A DNA stretch of 64,000 nucleotides from Rosettibacter firmus (GCF_036860695.1 NZ_JAYKGJ010000002.1:316001-380000); one strand, 5' to 3'; positions 36,909 through 47,643 are shown, counted from the first letter of the stretch. Notes: a model not told the origin generated them from the letters alone. Program-made: numbers and translations.

Positions 36909-37553
36909 GTGAAAGAACTAAGATACATTGCAATTGAAGGAGTAATTGGTGCCGGGAAGACAAGTCTTGCAAAAAAACTTTCCGAAAAAATAGGTGCCAA
37001 TCTAATTCTCGAAGAATTTCAGGAAAATCCTTTTCTCGAAAAATTTTACGAAGACCGTCGCAAATATGCATTTCAAACTCAGATCTTTTTTCTCATCAGT
37101 CGTTATAAACAACTCCAATTATTGAATCAACAGGATTTGTTTAGTAAATATATTGTTTCTGATTACATTTTTGATAAAGATAAAATATTTGCATATCTAA
37201 ATCTTTCGGGAGAGGAATTAAAACTTTATGATGCAATCTTTCCATTGCTCGAAAGAGATATTCCCAAACCAGATTTAGTTATTTATTTACAGGCAAGTAT
37301 CGATAGATTAATGCATAACATAAAACTTCGTGCACGTTCATTCGAAAAAAATCTTACAAGAGCTTATCTTGTTGAACTTTCTGAAGCTTATAATGACTTT
37401 TTCTTCAAGTATAATGATACTCCGTTATTAATTGTTAATACTACTGAAATTGATTTTATTAATCGTCAGGAAGATTTTGATGAACTTTATAATCAAATCT
37501 TTCGAGACGATAGAGGCTTTATTGAATATTTTAATCCAGAGGTGAGGAAATAA
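36909..37553 (+). CDS. deoxynucleoside kinase family protein
   Basis: The 214-residue protein begins RYIAIEGVIGAGKTSLAKKL with P-loop 11-18, then LILEEFQENPFLEKFYEDRRKYAFQTQIFFL, the DxxF/FQTQ core of dNK-type deoxyadenosine/deoxyguanosine kinases. SDYIFDKDKIFA and the LRARSFEKNL lid follow. It phosphorylates deoxynucleosides for salvage. It starts at a GTG eight bases after folK. This folK-dnk order is often seen in Bacteroidota and relatives. Confidence 0.9.
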   Translation: MKELRYIAIEGVIGAGKTSLAKKLSEKIGANLILEEFQENPFLEKFYEDRRKYAFQTQIFFLISRYKQLQLLNQQDLFSKYIVSDYIFDKDKIFAYLNLSGEELKLYDAIFPLLERDIPKPDLVIYLQASIDRLMHNIKLRARSFEKNLTRAYLVELSEAYNDFFFKYNDTPLLIVNTTEIDFINRQEDFDELYNQIFRDDRGFIEYFNPEVRK

Positions 37554-37555
37554 GG

Positions 37556-37759
37556 ATGATTCGTTTGTTAATCTGGTTTCTGTTGTTATTTATAATTTAT
37601 AAAACTTATAGACTGGTTAAAAAAGCATTAGCAACAGTCGATAAATCTGAAAATAGTATTCGTAAGAAAAGAAATAACTCAAAATACCAGATTAAAGATG
37701 AAGATATAATTGAAGCTAAATTCGAAGATATAATTCCTAAAGATAATTCAAAGAAGTAA
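37556..37759 (+). CDS. small single-pass membrane protein
   Basis: The 67-residue protein has one N-terminal membrane segment (residues 3-18, RLLIWFLLLFIIYKTY) and a charged tail rich in Lys, Asp and Glu. It recalls the DUF4834 family of small proteins in this phylum, but I cannot confirm this. It starts three bases after the kinase gene and overlaps the glycosyltransferase start by one base, so it is clearly part of the operon. Confidence 0.6.
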   Translation: MIRLLIWFLLLFIIYKTYRLVKKALATVDKSENSIRKKRNNSKYQIKDEDIIEAKFEDIIPKDNSKK

Positions 37760-38856
37760 TGTCCCATCAAAATATTTTATCAAAAGTTATTATAAATCTT
37801 CTTAAAAAATATTTTTCAGTTAAAGAGAAAACGGAATATTCACTGAACAATCCTGAAAGATTTTTGATAATACGTCAGCATAATCAATTTGGAGATATGC
37901 TTGCAAGTGTTCCATTGTTCAGAGCTATAAAAGAGAAATATCCGAATTCAAAAATTACTTTGATTGCAAGTCCCGAAAATTATTATGCTATTACAAAGAA
38001 TAAATATATAGATGAGCTATTCATATTTAATAAAAAGAAGTTTTTCAATTTTGTCTATTTAAAAAAATTGAAGCAAGTATTAAGAAAAAAATATGATGTA
38101 GCAATTGTGCCAGCTACTGTTGCAATTTCTAAAACAAGCTGCATATTGGCTGCACTGTCAAATTCAGAAATTAAAATTGGTCCAGAATCTTTGAATGGTC
38201 AAAAAAATGATATTTCATTTTTGTTTCATTACAGAATTGAACTTAACTGGAAAAAGAATCCAGATGCTCATGTTTCAGATTTTATAATGGATATAGTTCG
38301 TCCATTTGGTTTATCAACCAAAAATTTTAGTTCATCTATAGAATATGATCAAGAAGATGAGAAAGCTGCAGAAGAATTTATTAATTCAATTAATTTAGCG
38401 AAAGATGATTATTTAGTTGGATTTCATGTTGGAGCTGGAAAACCTCAAAATAGATGGTCATTAGAAAAGTATATTAATCTGATTATGAAATTAAAAGAAC
38501 ATTATAAAATAAAAATATACTTTACTGGAAGTTCATCAGATAAAGATGAGATTGACTATATGAAAAAGAATTTAAACTTTCAGGCTGCTTATTTTATTAA
38601 TCAACCAATTTCTACACTGGCAGCTTTAATTTCTAAAAGTGATTTATTTATAACTAACGACACAGGTGTAATGCATGTTGCAGGCACAACAAAAACTCCA
38701 CAAATTTCTTTATTTGGTCCCACAAATCCATATAATTGGGCTCCAATAGGAGAAGAAAAATATTTCATCAGAAAATCTGAATTAATTTCTGATATTACTG
38801 AAGATGAAGTATTTAATTTATGTTGTTCAATATTTGAAAAACATAAGAAGAACTGA
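37759..38856 (+). CDS. glycosyltransferase family 9 (heptosyltransferase-like)
   Basis: The 365-residue protein has the GT9 plan: a first Rossmann half with FLIIRQHNQFGDMLASVPLFRAIKEKYPNSKI near 30-60 and a second with VGFHVGAGKPQNRWSLEKY near 220, then LFITNDTGVMHVAG and LFGPTNPYNW. Such enzymes add heptose or related sugars to lipopolysaccharide or other surface glycans from ADP-sugar donors. The gene starts one base before the previous stop and ends two bases before the Ppx/GppA gene. Confidence 0.9.
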   Translation: MSHQNILSKVIINLLKKYFSVKEKTEYSLNNPERFLIIRQHNQFGDMLASVPLFRAIKEKYPNSKITLIASPENYYAITKNKYIDELFIFNKKKFFNFVYLKKLKQVLRKKYDVAIVPATVAISKTSCILAALSNSEIKIGPESLNGQKNDISFLFHYRIELNWKKNPDAHVSDFIMDIVRPFGLSTKNFSSSIEYDQEDEKAAEEFINSINLAKDDYLVGFHVGAGKPQNRWSLEKYINLIMKLKEHYKIKIYFTGSSSDKDEIDYMKKNLNFQAAYFINQPISTLAALISKSDLFITNDTGVMHVAGTTKTPQISLFGPTNPYNWAPIGEEKYFIRKSELISDITEDEVFNLCCSIFEKHKKN

Positions 38857-38858
38857 TT

Positions 38859-40409
38859 ATGAACGGGAAAAATTTAGCTGCTATAGATTTAGGTACTAAT
38901 TCGTTTCATTTAATAATTGTCAAAATAAAAAATAATGGTGGATTTGAAATTATTGATAGAGAGAAAGAAGTTATAAGATTAGGAGAAGGAAGTGCTGGTG
39001 ATATAAAATTAATTCTTCCAGATGCTATCGAACGTGCATTAAGCTGTCTAAAAAGATTTAAGGGAATAGCCGAAGCACATAATGCAAAAATTCGAGCTGT
39101 TGCTACCAGTGCTGTAAGAGAAGCACACAACAAAAATGATTTCATTCAAAAAGTATATAATGAAACTGGAATTAATGTGGAAGTGGTTAGTGGTTTTGAA
39201 GAAGCGAGATTAATTTATCTTGGAGTTTTAAAAGCTCTACCTATTTATAATAAAAAAGCATTGATTATTGATATTGGTGGTGGTAGTACAGAATTTTTAA
39301 TAGGGAAAAAAGGAAATCCAATTTATTCGGTAAGTCTTAAAATTGGTGCAGTAAGATTATCACAAAAATTTTTCCCTGATTATATTATTACAAAATCAAG
39401 ACTTGAAGAATGTAGGAGATGGGTCGAAGGAGAAATTTTTCCAATAGTAGAACATATAAAGAAAGAAGGATTTGAAATTTCTGTTGGCTCTTCTGGAACA
39501 ATTATGTCTACTGGACAAATGATTAATGCAATAAAAAAGGGCACAACAAACTCAATCACACCATTGAATAATTTTGTTTTTAATAAAAAAGAATTAGAAA
39601 AAATTTCTGAAGAGATACTTAAAAGAAAAACACCAGGTGATCGTAAAAAAATTCCTGCAATGGACGAGAAGAGAGCGGATATAATTCCAGCTGGAATAAT
39701 AATATTACAAACAATTTTTGATTTACTTGATATTAATGAGATGACAATTTCTAACTATGCTTTAAGAGAAGGTATTGTTATCGATACTCTACAGAAACAT
39801 GCTTCTGAAATTAATAAACCAGTACTTTCGGATATTAGAAAAGAATCAATTTTCCATTTAGCTGAAAAATGTAATTACGATAAAAAGCATTCTGAACATG
39901 TAGCAAAATTATCACTACAGATTTATGATGATTTAATCAACCTTCATAAGCTTGATACTGAATATCGAGAACTTCTAGAAGCAGCAGCAATTCTTCACGA
40001 TGTTGGCTATAATATCTCTTATGCAAATCATCATCATCATAGTTATTATCTTATAAAAAATAGTGAGTTACTTGGATTTAACGAAAATGAAATTGATATC
40101 ATTGCTCATACTGCAAGATATCATCGAAAAAGTCATCCAAAACCATCTCATTCTGAATTTGAAGAATTATCAGATAAAACAAAACAGGTAATAAAAAAAT
40201 TATCATCTATTTTAAGAATTGCTGATTCACTTGATAGAACTCATAAGCAGATAATTAAATCAATAAAGTCAGAGTTAAAGGGGAATTCTGTTATTATAAA
40301 AATTGAGCACGATAAAAATATAATGCCCGATATTGAATTATGGAATTTGGAAAGAAGAAAAGGATTGTTCGAAGAAGTTTTTAAAAAGAAAATTAAAGTC
40401 GAATTATAA
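38859..40409 (+). CDS. Ppx/GppA exopolyphosphatase with C-terminal HD domain
   Basis: The 516-residue protein starts with LAAIDLGTNSFHLIIV, the ASKHA phosphate loop, then VRLGEGS, ATSAVREA near 90, DIGGGSTEFLIG near 140 and SVGSSGTI near 205. The last 190 residues are an HD domain with AAILHDVGYNISYANHHHHS and HTARYHRK. It hydrolyses long-chain polyphosphate and/or (p)ppGpp side nucleotide pppGpp. The length and HD tail match E. coli Ppx/GppA. It is the last gene of a long plus-strand run; asnS follows after 128 bp. Confidence 0.93.
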   Translation: MNGKNLAAIDLGTNSFHLIIVKIKNNGGFEIIDREKEVIRLGEGSAGDIKLILPDAIERALSCLKRFKGIAEAHNAKIRAVATSAVREAHNKNDFIQKVYNETGINVEVVSGFEEARLIYLGVLKALPIYNKKALIIDIGGGSTEFLIGKKGNPIYSVSLKIGAVRLSQKFFPDYIITKSRLEECRRWVEGEIFPIVEHIKKEGFEISVGSSGTIMSTGQMINAIKKGTTNSITPLNNFVFNKKELEKISEEILKRKTPGDRKKIPAMDEKRADIIPAGIIILQTIFDLLDINEMTISNYALREGIVIDTLQKHASEINKPVLSDIRKESIFHLAEKCNYDKKHSEHVAKLSLQIYDDLINLHKLDTEYRELLEAAAILHDVGYNISYANHHHHSYYLIKNSELLGFNENEIDIIAHTARYHRKSHPKPSHSEFEELSDKTKQVIKKLSSILRIADSLDRTHKQIIKSIKSELKGNSVIIKIEHDKNIMPDIELWNLERRKGLFEEVFKKKIKVEL

Positions 40410-40537
40410 TTTGTTTTTGATCTTTGAATAACTAAATGTTTTCATAACAAATTTACTTTTGTATTCAGATTTTATTTTGCATAATAGATAACCACTTACT
40501 TATATTTGAAAAAATAAATTTCGAGAATTTCCAGATA

Positions 40538-41836
40538 ATGAGACCTACTGTTTATATTAAAGACTTATCCAAACATAACGGGGAAGAAGTAACACTTAAA
40601 GGTTGGCTCTATAATAAAAGATCGAGTGGTAAAATTAAATTTTTAATTTTACGTGATGGTTCAGGATATGTTCAATGTGTTGTTGTGAAGAATAATGTTA
40701 GCGATGAAGTTTTTGAAATAGCCGACAAAATAACTCAAGAATCTTCATTTGAAGTTAAAGGAAAAGTAAGAGCTGAAAGTAGAGCTATTGGTGGTTACGA
40801 ACTTGATGTAACAGACCTTAAGTTAATTTCACTTTCCCATGATTATCCAATTACACCTAAAGAGCATGGTATCGAATTCTTAATGGATAACCGACATCTC
40901 TGGGTGCGATCAAAAAAACAGGTTGCAATTCTTAAGATTCGTCATAGAATTGTAAAAGCAATTCGCGATTTTTTTGATTCTCATGGATTCACTTTATTCG
41001 ATCCACCAATAATTACACCGAATGCTTGCGAAGGTACATCAACACTTTTTGAAATGGATTATTTTGATCTGGGTAAAGCTTATTTAACTCAATCAGGTCA
41101 ATTGTATGCAGAAAGTGGTGCAATGGCTCTCGGAAAAGTATATTCGTTTGGTCCAACTTTTCGTGCAGAAAAATCAAAAACAAGAAGACATCTTACAGAA
41201 TTCTGGATGGTTGAACCAGAAATGGCTTTTTATGATTTGAATGATAATATGGATTTAGCAGAAGAATTTCTCGAATATGTTGTTCAAACTGTTCTTGAAG
41301 ATAAAAAAGAAGAATTAAAAGAACTTGAAAGAGATACATCTAAACTTGAAAAAGTAGTTCGCCCATTTCCAAGAATTACATACGATGAAGCAGTAGAAAT
41401 ATTAAGAAAAAATGGTGTTGATTTTCAATGGGGTAACGATTTTGGTGGTGCAGATGAAACAATAATTTCGGAACAATTTGATAGACCTGTAATGGTACAT
41501 CATTATCCTGCAGAAGTTAAAGCTTTTTATATGAAACGCGATCCCGAAAATCCTAAACTTGCTCTTGCAGTCGATGTGCTGGCTCCAGAAGGTTATGGTG
41601 AAATAATTGGTGGTAGTCAACGTGAAGATGATCTGAATCTTTTAATCGAAAGAATTAAAGAACATAACTTACCTCAACAATATTTTGAATGGTATCTTGA
41701 TTTAAGAAGATATGGTTCAGTTCCTCACTCAGGCTTTGGACTCGGTCTTGAAAGAACAGTAAGCTGGATTTGTGGATTGGAACATTTGAGAGAAGCAATC
41801 CCATTCCCTAGAATGATTTACAGGAATACACCTTAA
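40538..41836 (+). CDS. asnS: asparagine-tRNA ligase
   Basis: The 432-residue class IIb synthetase has an N-terminal OB-fold anticodon domain ([24 protein letters not shown]), motif 2 [26 protein letters not shown] near 205, and motif 3 [15 protein letters not shown] near the end. The [14 protein letters not shown] stretch separates AsnRS from AspRS. The stop codon is one base before nuoJ, an unusual neighbour for a synthetase. Confidence 0.96.
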   Translation: MRPTVYIKDLSKHNGEEVTLKGWLYNKRSSGKIKFLILRDGSGYVQCVVVKNNVSDEVFEIADKITQESSFEVKGKVRAESRAIGGYELDVTDLKLISLSHDYPITPKEHGIEFLMDNRHLWVRSKKQVAILKIRHRIVKAIRDFFDSHGFTLFDPPIITPNACEGTSTLFEMDYFDLGKAYLTQSGQLYAESGAMALGKVYSFGPTFRAEKSKTRRHLTEFWMVEPEMAFYDLNDNMDLAEEFLEYVVQTVLEDKKEELKELERDTSKLEKVVRPFPRITYDEAVEILRKNGVDFQWGNDFGGADETIISEQFDRPVMVHHYPAEVKAFYMKRDPENPKLALAVDVLAPEGYGEIIGGSQREDDLNLLIERIKEHNLPQQYFEWYLDLRRYGSVPHSGFGLGLERTVSWICGLEHLREAIPFPRMIYRNTP

Positions 41837-41837
41837 T

Positions 41838-42353
41838 ATGAGTTTAGAAATTATTCTTTTTATAATCCTTTCTTTAATTTCTGCAATATCATCTATAATG
41901 ATGATTACAAGGAAAAATGCAGTTATAAGTGCTCTTTTTCTTATTCTTAATTTCTTTGCTCTTGCAGGTCTTTATTTACTATTGAATGCACAATTTATAG
42001 CAGTGGTTCAGATTATAGTGTACGCAGGAGCAATTATGGTTTTATTTTTGTTTGTAATTATGCTTCTCAGAACAGACAATGAATCGACAATCTTTAGTGG
42101 TAATAAAGTTTTAAAATATTTATCAGTTGCTATAGGTGCACTGGTATTTTTTCAAATTGCGTTTTTAATTTTCTATGGTAGACCATCAAAAAATTTGAAT
42201 CTACAAGAAGATGTAGCTAATAAAATTGGAACCATTCAATCTATTGGTGAAAAATTGTACACAGATTATATCATCCCATTTGAAGTTGCTGGATTTTTAT
42301 TACTGGCAGCTACAATTGGGGCAATAATTCTTGCTAAGAAAAAATTTGAATAA
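41838..42353 (+). CDS. nuoJ: NADH-quinone oxidoreductase subunit J
   Basis: The 171-residue membrane protein has five hydrophobic segments and the NuoJ core VVQIIVYAGAIMVLFLFVIMLL near residues 53-74, ending GFLLLAATIGAIILAKK. It is part of the proton-pumping membrane arm of complex I. It follows asnS after one base and is 15 bases before nuoK. Normal upstream partners nuoA-I are missing from this place. Confidence 0.95.
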   Translation: MSLEIILFIILSLISAISSIMMITRKNAVISALFLILNFFALAGLYLLLNAQFIAVVQIIVYAGAIMVLFLFVIMLLRTDNESTIFSGNKVLKYLSVAIGALVFFQIAFLIFYGRPSKNLNLQEDVANKIGTIQSIGEKLYTDYIIPFEVAGFLLLAATIGAIILAKKKFE

Positions 42354-42368
42354 AGGATTTTTAAAACT

Positions 42369-42677
42369 ATGTCGTCAATACCAATTGAATATTATCTAAT
42401 ACTCAGTGCATTTATGTTTATAGTAGGTGTAACAGGTGTGTTAATCAGAAGGAATGCAATAGTTGTTTTTATGTGTATAGAATTAATGTTAAACTCAGCA
42501 AATCTGGCACTGGTAACTTTTTCGTCATACATTGGAAATCCAATAGGTCAGGTATTTGTATTTTTTGTTATGACTGTAGCTGCTGCCGAAGCAGCAGTTG
42601 GTTTAGCCATTATTATTGCAATTTTTAGAAATAAACTTACTGTTAACATTGACGAAATAAATATTTTTAAGTGGTAA
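42369..42677 (+). CDS. nuoK: NADH-quinone oxidoreductase subunit K
   Basis: The 102-residue protein has three membrane segments with the NuoK motifs [32 protein letters not shown] (conserved Glu in the second helix) and [18 protein letters not shown] (second conserved Glu). It is an antiporter-like subunit of the complex I membrane arm. nuoL follows after six bases. Confidence 0.96.
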   Translation: MSSIPIEYYLILSAFMFIVGVTGVLIRRNAIVVFMCIELMLNSANLALVTFSSYIGNPIGQVFVFFVMTVAAAEAAVGLAIIIAIFRNKLTVNIDEINIFKW

Positions 42678-42683
42678 TTAAGA

Positions 42684-44630
42684 ATGATTAATTATATCTA
42701 TTTAGCTATAATTCTACCTTTAGCTGGTTTTTTAATTAATGGTCTATTTGGTAGAAAAATTAAAAGTGAATTAATAATTGGATTAATTGGAAGTTTAACA
42801 GTAGGATTTTCATTTATAATTTCTTTGCTGGCATTTGTAGAAACTATATCACTTCCAGTAAATCAAAGATCAAATGTAGTTGAATTATTTACCTGGCTTT
42901 CTGTTGCTGGATTAAATATAAAATTTGGTTATCTCGTTGATCAGCTTTCGCTAACTATGTCTTTAATAGTTACTGGAGTTGGATTTTTAATTCATGTTTA
43001 TTCAATTGGATATATGCATGGTGATAAAGGTTTCTGGAAATTTTTTGCATACTTAAATTTATTCATCTTTGCAATGATGAATTTAGTATTAGGAGATAAT
43101 TTTGTTGTTTTGTTTTTAGGATGGGAAGGCGTTGGTCTTTGTTCATATTTATTAATTGGATTCTGGTACGATAAGAAATTTGAAAAAAGTACTACAGCAG
43201 ATGCAGCTAAGAAAGCTTTTATAGTCAATAGAATTGGTGATTTTGGTTTCTTACTTGGAATGTTTTTGATTTATTATACATTTGATTCACTTAATTTCAA
43301 TGAAGTATTTTCTAAAGCTCAAACACTTTCAATAAGTGAAGCTACTTATAGTTTTATTGCATTATTTTTATTTATTGGAGCCACTGGAAAATCTGCACAA
43401 ATTCCTTTGTATGTCTGGTTACCAGATGCAATGGCAGGTCCAACACCAGTCTCTGCTTTAATTCATGCAGCAACAATGGTTACTGCTGGTGTTTACATGG
43501 TTTCGAGAGCTTCTATATTATTTGCTTCTGCACCAGTAGTAATGTTGATAGTCGCCATAATAGGAGTATTCACAGCTTTATTTGCAGCAACAATTGGTCT
43601 TGTTCAAAACGATATTAAAAAGATTTTAGCTTATTCAACAATAAGCCAACTTGGTTATATGTTTTTGGCTGCAGGTGTGGGAGCTTTTAGTGCATCTATT
43701 TTTCATGTTATGACTCATGCTTTTTTCAAAGCTCTTCTTTTTTTAGGTGCTGGTTCTGTAATTCATAGCATGCACGAAGAACAAAATATTCAAAATTATG
43801 GTGGCCTTAAAAAGTATATGCCAAAAACTTATTTGACATTTTTAATTGCCGCACTTGCTATTTCAGGTTTTCCAGGTTTATCAGGATTTTTTAGCAAAGA
43901 TGAAATTTTATGGTATTCGTTTATAAATGGTGGATTTGTTTTATGGTTGGTTGGTGCTTTTACTGCTATGCTAACTGCATTTTATATTTTTAGATTATTT
44001 TCTCTTACATTTCTTGGTCAAGAAAGATTTGATCATCATAAAATTCATCCACACGAATCGCCATCTGTTATGACAATTCCATTAATTATACTTGCAGTTT
44101 TATCTGTTATTGGTGGTTATGTTGGAATCCCTGAAGTATTTTCTGGTGAAAATGGAAATTTATTCGAAAGCTGGCTGGCTCCAATTTATGAGCCTGCAGA
44201 AAGATTATTATTAATGCATTCAGAAACTTATTCTCATACACTGGAAATTATTTTAATGTTTGTGTCTGTAGTACTTGCTTTAAGTGCAATCTATTTTGCT
44301 ATTCATGTTTATACAAAGAATAGAACAATAGCAGAAAACTTATCAAACAATTTTAAAAAGCTTTATAATCTATTATTAAATAAATACTATGTAGATGAAA
44401 TTTATGATGCAGCAATTGTAAATCCAATTAAAATAGGTTCAGAAAAAGTTTTATGGAAATTTACTGATGCATTTATAATTGATGGAATAGTAAATGGCGT
44501 TGCCAGAATTATTGGATTAGTTTCTGGATTTATTAGAAAAATTCAAACTGGAGTTGCTCAATTTTATGCTCTTGTAATCGTTGCAGGCATTGCATTAATT
44601 CTTTTCTGGGTAATATTGAGTATTAATTAA
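42684..44630 (+). CDS. nuoL: NADH-quinone oxidoreductase subunit L
   Basis: The 648-residue protein has about 16 membrane segments and the Mrp-like core: FLGWEGVGLCSYLLIGFWY near 150, PLYVWLPDAMAGPTPVSALIHAATMVTAGVY near 240, NDIKKILAYSTISQLGYMFLA and HAFFKALLFLGAG. The long C-terminal amphipathic helix region is included. It is the distal proton-pumping subunit of complex I. nuoM begins 38 bases later. Confidence 0.97.
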   Translation: MINYIYLAIILPLAGFLINGLFGRKIKSELIIGLIGSLTVGFSFIISLLAFVETISLPVNQRSNVVELFTWLSVAGLNIKFGYLVDQLSLTMSLIVTGVGFLIHVYSIGYMHGDKGFWKFFAYLNLFIFAMMNLVLGDNFVVLFLGWEGVGLCSYLLIGFWYDKKFEKSTTADAAKKAFIVNRIGDFGFLLGMFLIYYTFDSLNFNEVFSKAQTLSISEATYSFIALFLFIGATGKSAQIPLYVWLPDAMAGPTPVSALIHAATMVTAGVYMVSRASILFASAPVVMLIVAIIGVFTALFAATIGLVQNDIKKILAYSTISQLGYMFLAAGVGAFSASIFHVMTHAFFKALLFLGAGSVIHSMHEEQNIQNYGGLKKYMPKTYLTFLIAALAISGFPGLSGFFSKDEILWYSFINGGFVLWLVGAFTAMLTAFYIFRLFSLTFLGQERFDHHKIHPHESPSVMTIPLIILAVLSVIGGYVGIPEVFSGENGNLFESWLAPIYEPAERLLLMHSETYSHTLEIILMFVSVVLALSAIYFAIHVYTKNRTIAENLSNNFKKLYNLLLNKYYVDEIYDAAIVNPIKIGSEKVLWKFTDAFIIDGIVNGVARIIGLVSGFIRKIQTGVAQFYALVIVAGIALILFWVILSIN

Positions 44631-44667
44631 ATGTATTTATTCATAAATTTTTGAACATTAAAATTAT

Positions 44668-46194
44668 ATGCAGGAAAATTTAATTCTTACATATTTACTT
44701 CTTATTCCAATCATTGGAAGTTTAATTGTTCTTTTTTTATCAGAAGAACAAAAAAAAATTATAAGGTGGTTTGGATTAATAATTTCAACTATTGCCTTCT
44801 TGATTTCTTTATATGCTTATTTTCAATATAATTCTTCAGACTCCCAATTTCAGTTAGTCCATAAGATTTTGTGGATAAAGAGTTTAAATATTAGCTATCA
44901 TGTTGGTGTAGATGGTATTTCTTTAATCTTAATTTTACTTACAACTTTTATTACACCATTAACACTTCTCTCTACATGGAAAGCTATTGATAAAAATGTT
45001 AAGATGTTTACTTTCTCAATGTTATTACTCGAAGCTGGAATGCTCGGCGTATTTATGTCTTTGGATGTTTTTCTATTTTATATTTTCTGGGAAGCAATGT
45101 TAATACCAATGTATTTTATAATAGGAATATGGGGTGGCGAAAGAAGAATATATGCATCAATAAAATTTTTCTTATACACAATGTTTGGAAGTTTATTGAT
45201 GCTTGTAGCAATTATTTGGTTAGCTGTATATGCATCAAATCAATCAGGATCGTTTACAACTAATTTATTGGATTTATATAAAATTGGTCCTACAATACCT
45301 TTTGAAATTCAAAAATGGATGTTTCTTGCTTTCTTTCTAAGTTTTGCAATAAAAGTTCCAGTATTTCCTTTTCATACCTGGTTACCTGATGCACATGTTG
45401 AAGCACCTACAGCTGGTTCTGTTATATTAGCAGGTGTGTTATTAAAAATGGGGACTTATGGATTAATTCGTTTTTGTCTTCCTCTTTTTCCTCAATCATC
45501 TGTCCATTATGCATCGATTATTTCTATTCTTGCAATCATTGGAATTATCTATGGAGCATTGGTTTCGATGGTTCAACCTGATATGAAAAAACTTGTTGCT
45601 TATTCGTCGGTTTCACATCTTGGTTTTGTAGTGCTTGGAATTTTTGCTATGACTATTGAATCGATGCAGGGTGCAATAATTCAAATGATAAATCATGGCT
45701 TATCCACTGGAGCTTTATTCCTTTTAGTTGGTGTTTTGTACGAAAGAACTCATCATCGTGAAATTGAATACTATGGTGGTATTGCTAAAATAGTTCCACT
45801 GTATTCAACAATACTTATGATTGTTTTATTATCATCAATTGGATTACCTGGATTGAATGGATTTGTTGGTGAGTTTTTAATTCTGCTTGGCTCATTTAAA
45901 TCAAATGTTCTTAACAGCTGGTGGTATACTGTTTTTGCAGCATCAGGAGTTATTTTTGCTGCTGTTTATTTATTATGGATGTATCAGAGAGTTGTTTTTG
46001 GTGAAATAAAAAATCTTAATCTTAAAAATGAACTTACTGATATGAATAATCGAGAATTACTGATTCTAATTCCTATTTTAATATTTATTGTGTGGATTGG
46101 AATTTATCCAACAACTTTTTTGAAATTAACTGAAGTTTCTGCACAATCAATTTTGCAGAATGTAAGCAATAATACTTTTTATTTTTTGAAATAA
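44668..46194 (+). CDS. nuoM: NADH-quinone oxidoreductase subunit M
   Basis: The 508-residue membrane protein has the NuoM motifs FYIFWEAMLIPMYFIIGIWGG near 137 (conserved Glu), PVFPFHTWLPDAHVEAPTAGSVILAGVLLKMGTYG near 230 and VQPDMKKLVAYSSVSHLGFV near 305. It is a proton-pumping antiporter-like subunit of complex I. nuoN begins 19 bases downstream. Confidence 0.97.
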   Translation: MQENLILTYLLLIPIIGSLIVLFLSEEQKKIIRWFGLIISTIAFLISLYAYFQYNSSDSQFQLVHKILWIKSLNISYHVGVDGISLILILLTTFITPLTLLSTWKAIDKNVKMFTFSMLLLEAGMLGVFMSLDVFLFYIFWEAMLIPMYFIIGIWGGERRIYASIKFFLYTMFGSLLMLVAIIWLAVYASNQSGSFTTNLLDLYKIGPTIPFEIQKWMFLAFFLSFAIKVPVFPFHTWLPDAHVEAPTAGSVILAGVLLKMGTYGLIRFCLPLFPQSSVHYASIISILAIIGIIYGALVSMVQPDMKKLVAYSSVSHLGFVVLGIFAMTIESMQGAIIQMINHGLSTGALFLLVGVLYERTHHREIEYYGGIAKIVPLYSTILMIVLLSSIGLPGLNGFVGEFLILLGSFKSNVLNSWWYTVFAASGVIFAAVYLLWMYQRVVFGEIKNLNLKNELTDMNNRELLILIPILIFIVWIGIYPTTFLKLTEVSAQSILQNVSNNTFYFLK

Positions 46195-46212
46195 ATTTTG
46201 AAATGAGTTAAT

Positions 46213-47643
46213 ATGCCAGCAAGTATTTCTGAATATTCAATGATAATGCCTTTTATAATTATAGGCATTTTAATTTTACTATCAATAGTTATAGAAATTA
46301 GTTCAAAGAAAAGTGAAATAATCATTCCCTGGTTATCGATATTAACTTTTTTCATAATTGCTCTTTATTCTTTATTAAATATAAATCAAAATGAAATACT
46401 ATTTAATGGAATGCTCGAAGTAGGTGGCAAAGCTGCTATTTTTAATTTTATTTTCAACTTAGGGGCTTTACTGGTTACAATTAATTCTATTGATTATATA
46501 AAAAAATATGGTTCATATTATGGTGAATATTATATATTGATTCAATCTTCTGTTTTAGGTATGATGATAATGGCTGGTGCTGGCGATTTAATTATGATTT
46601 TTTTGGGTCTGGAATTAATGTCGATATGCTTCTATGTTCTTGCTGGAATTAATAGAAAAAAATTATTTGCTAACGAAGCATCTATGAAATATTTCTTGCT
46701 TGGTGCATTTGCAACTGGATTTATTGTTTATGGAATTGCTTTAATTTATGGTATTAGTGGTACAACAAATTTATCGAGTATAATGACAAATTTTTCTTCA
46801 CTTATTTCCAATATAATTTTTATTACAGGCTTCGTTCTATTTTTAGTTGGATTTAGTTTTAAGATTGCAGCTGTACCTTTTCATATGTGGGTTCCAGATG
46901 TTTATCAGGGTTCTGCTACAACAGTAACAGGATTGATGTCAACTATTGGAAAAAGTGCTGCATTTAGTGTTTTAATTCTATCTCTTACAGCAATTATTGC
47001 TTTTAAGACACCAAATAATTTCCGTAATTATTTTGCTGTAATATCAACTCTTTCGATGCTTGCTGGAAGTATTATTGCAATATCTCAAAACAATCTCAAA
47101 AGAATGTTAGCATATTCTTCGATTGCACATGCTGGTTATATGTCAATAGGTCTGGCAGCTGGAAATATTACCAGTATTGCTGGAATTATTTTCTACCTTG
47201 CTGCTTATACTTTTATTAATCTTGGTGCTTTTGGAATTATTTCGATTGTTGAAGGAGAAGATGATTCAAGAACAGATCTGGATTCATTTACTGGATTGAA
47301 TTCTAAAAATCCATTACTTGCTGCATTAATGTCTTTATTTATGTTTGCTTTAGCAGGAATTCCTCCATTAGCTGGATTTTTTGGGAAGTATTATGTTTTT
47401 GTTGGTGCTATAGAAAGTGGATTAACCTGGTTAGCAATTATTGGAGTCCTTGCAAGTGTAATAAGTGTTTATTTTTATTTGCGTGTAGTTGTTCTCATGT
47501 ATTTTAAAGAACCTGCCCATAATTTTAATATAACCTTATCACCATACAGTTTAGCTTCAGTAATTATTTGTAGTGTGCTTGTAATAATATTCGGTTTAGT
47601 TCCAGATTTATTAATGAATTTAATAACTTCGGTTGTTTATTAA
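46213..47643 (+). CDS. nuoN: NADH-quinone oxidoreductase subunit N
   Basis: The 476-residue membrane protein has the NuoN motifs GLELMSICFYVLAGI near 130, AAVPFHMWVPDVYQGSATTVTGLMSTIGKSAAF near 215, NNLKRMLAYSSIAHAGYM near 290 and ALAGIPPLAGFFGKYYVF near 377. It ends the partial nuo group. The following gene starts about 95 bases later. Confidence 0.97.
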   Translation: MPASISEYSMIMPFIIIGILILLSIVIEISSKKSEIIIPWLSILTFFIIALYSLLNINQNEILFNGMLEVGGKAAIFNFIFNLGALLVTINSIDYIKKYGSYYGEYYILIQSSVLGMMIMAGAGDLIMIFLGLELMSICFYVLAGINRKKLFANEASMKYFLLGAFATGFIVYGIALIYGISGTTNLSSIMTNFSSLISNIIFITGFVLFLVGFSFKIAAVPFHMWVPDVYQGSATTVTGLMSTIGKSAAFSVLILSLTAIIAFKTPNNFRNYFAVISTLSMLAGSIIAISQNNLKRMLAYSSIAHAGYMSIGLAAGNITSIAGIIFYLAAYTFINLGAFGIISIVEGEDDSRTDLDSFTGLNSKNPLLAALMSLFMFALAGIPPLAGFFGKYYVFVGAIESGLTWLAIIGVLASVISVYFYLRVVVLMYFKEPAHNFNITLSPYSLASVIICSVLVIIFGLVPDLLMNLITSVVY

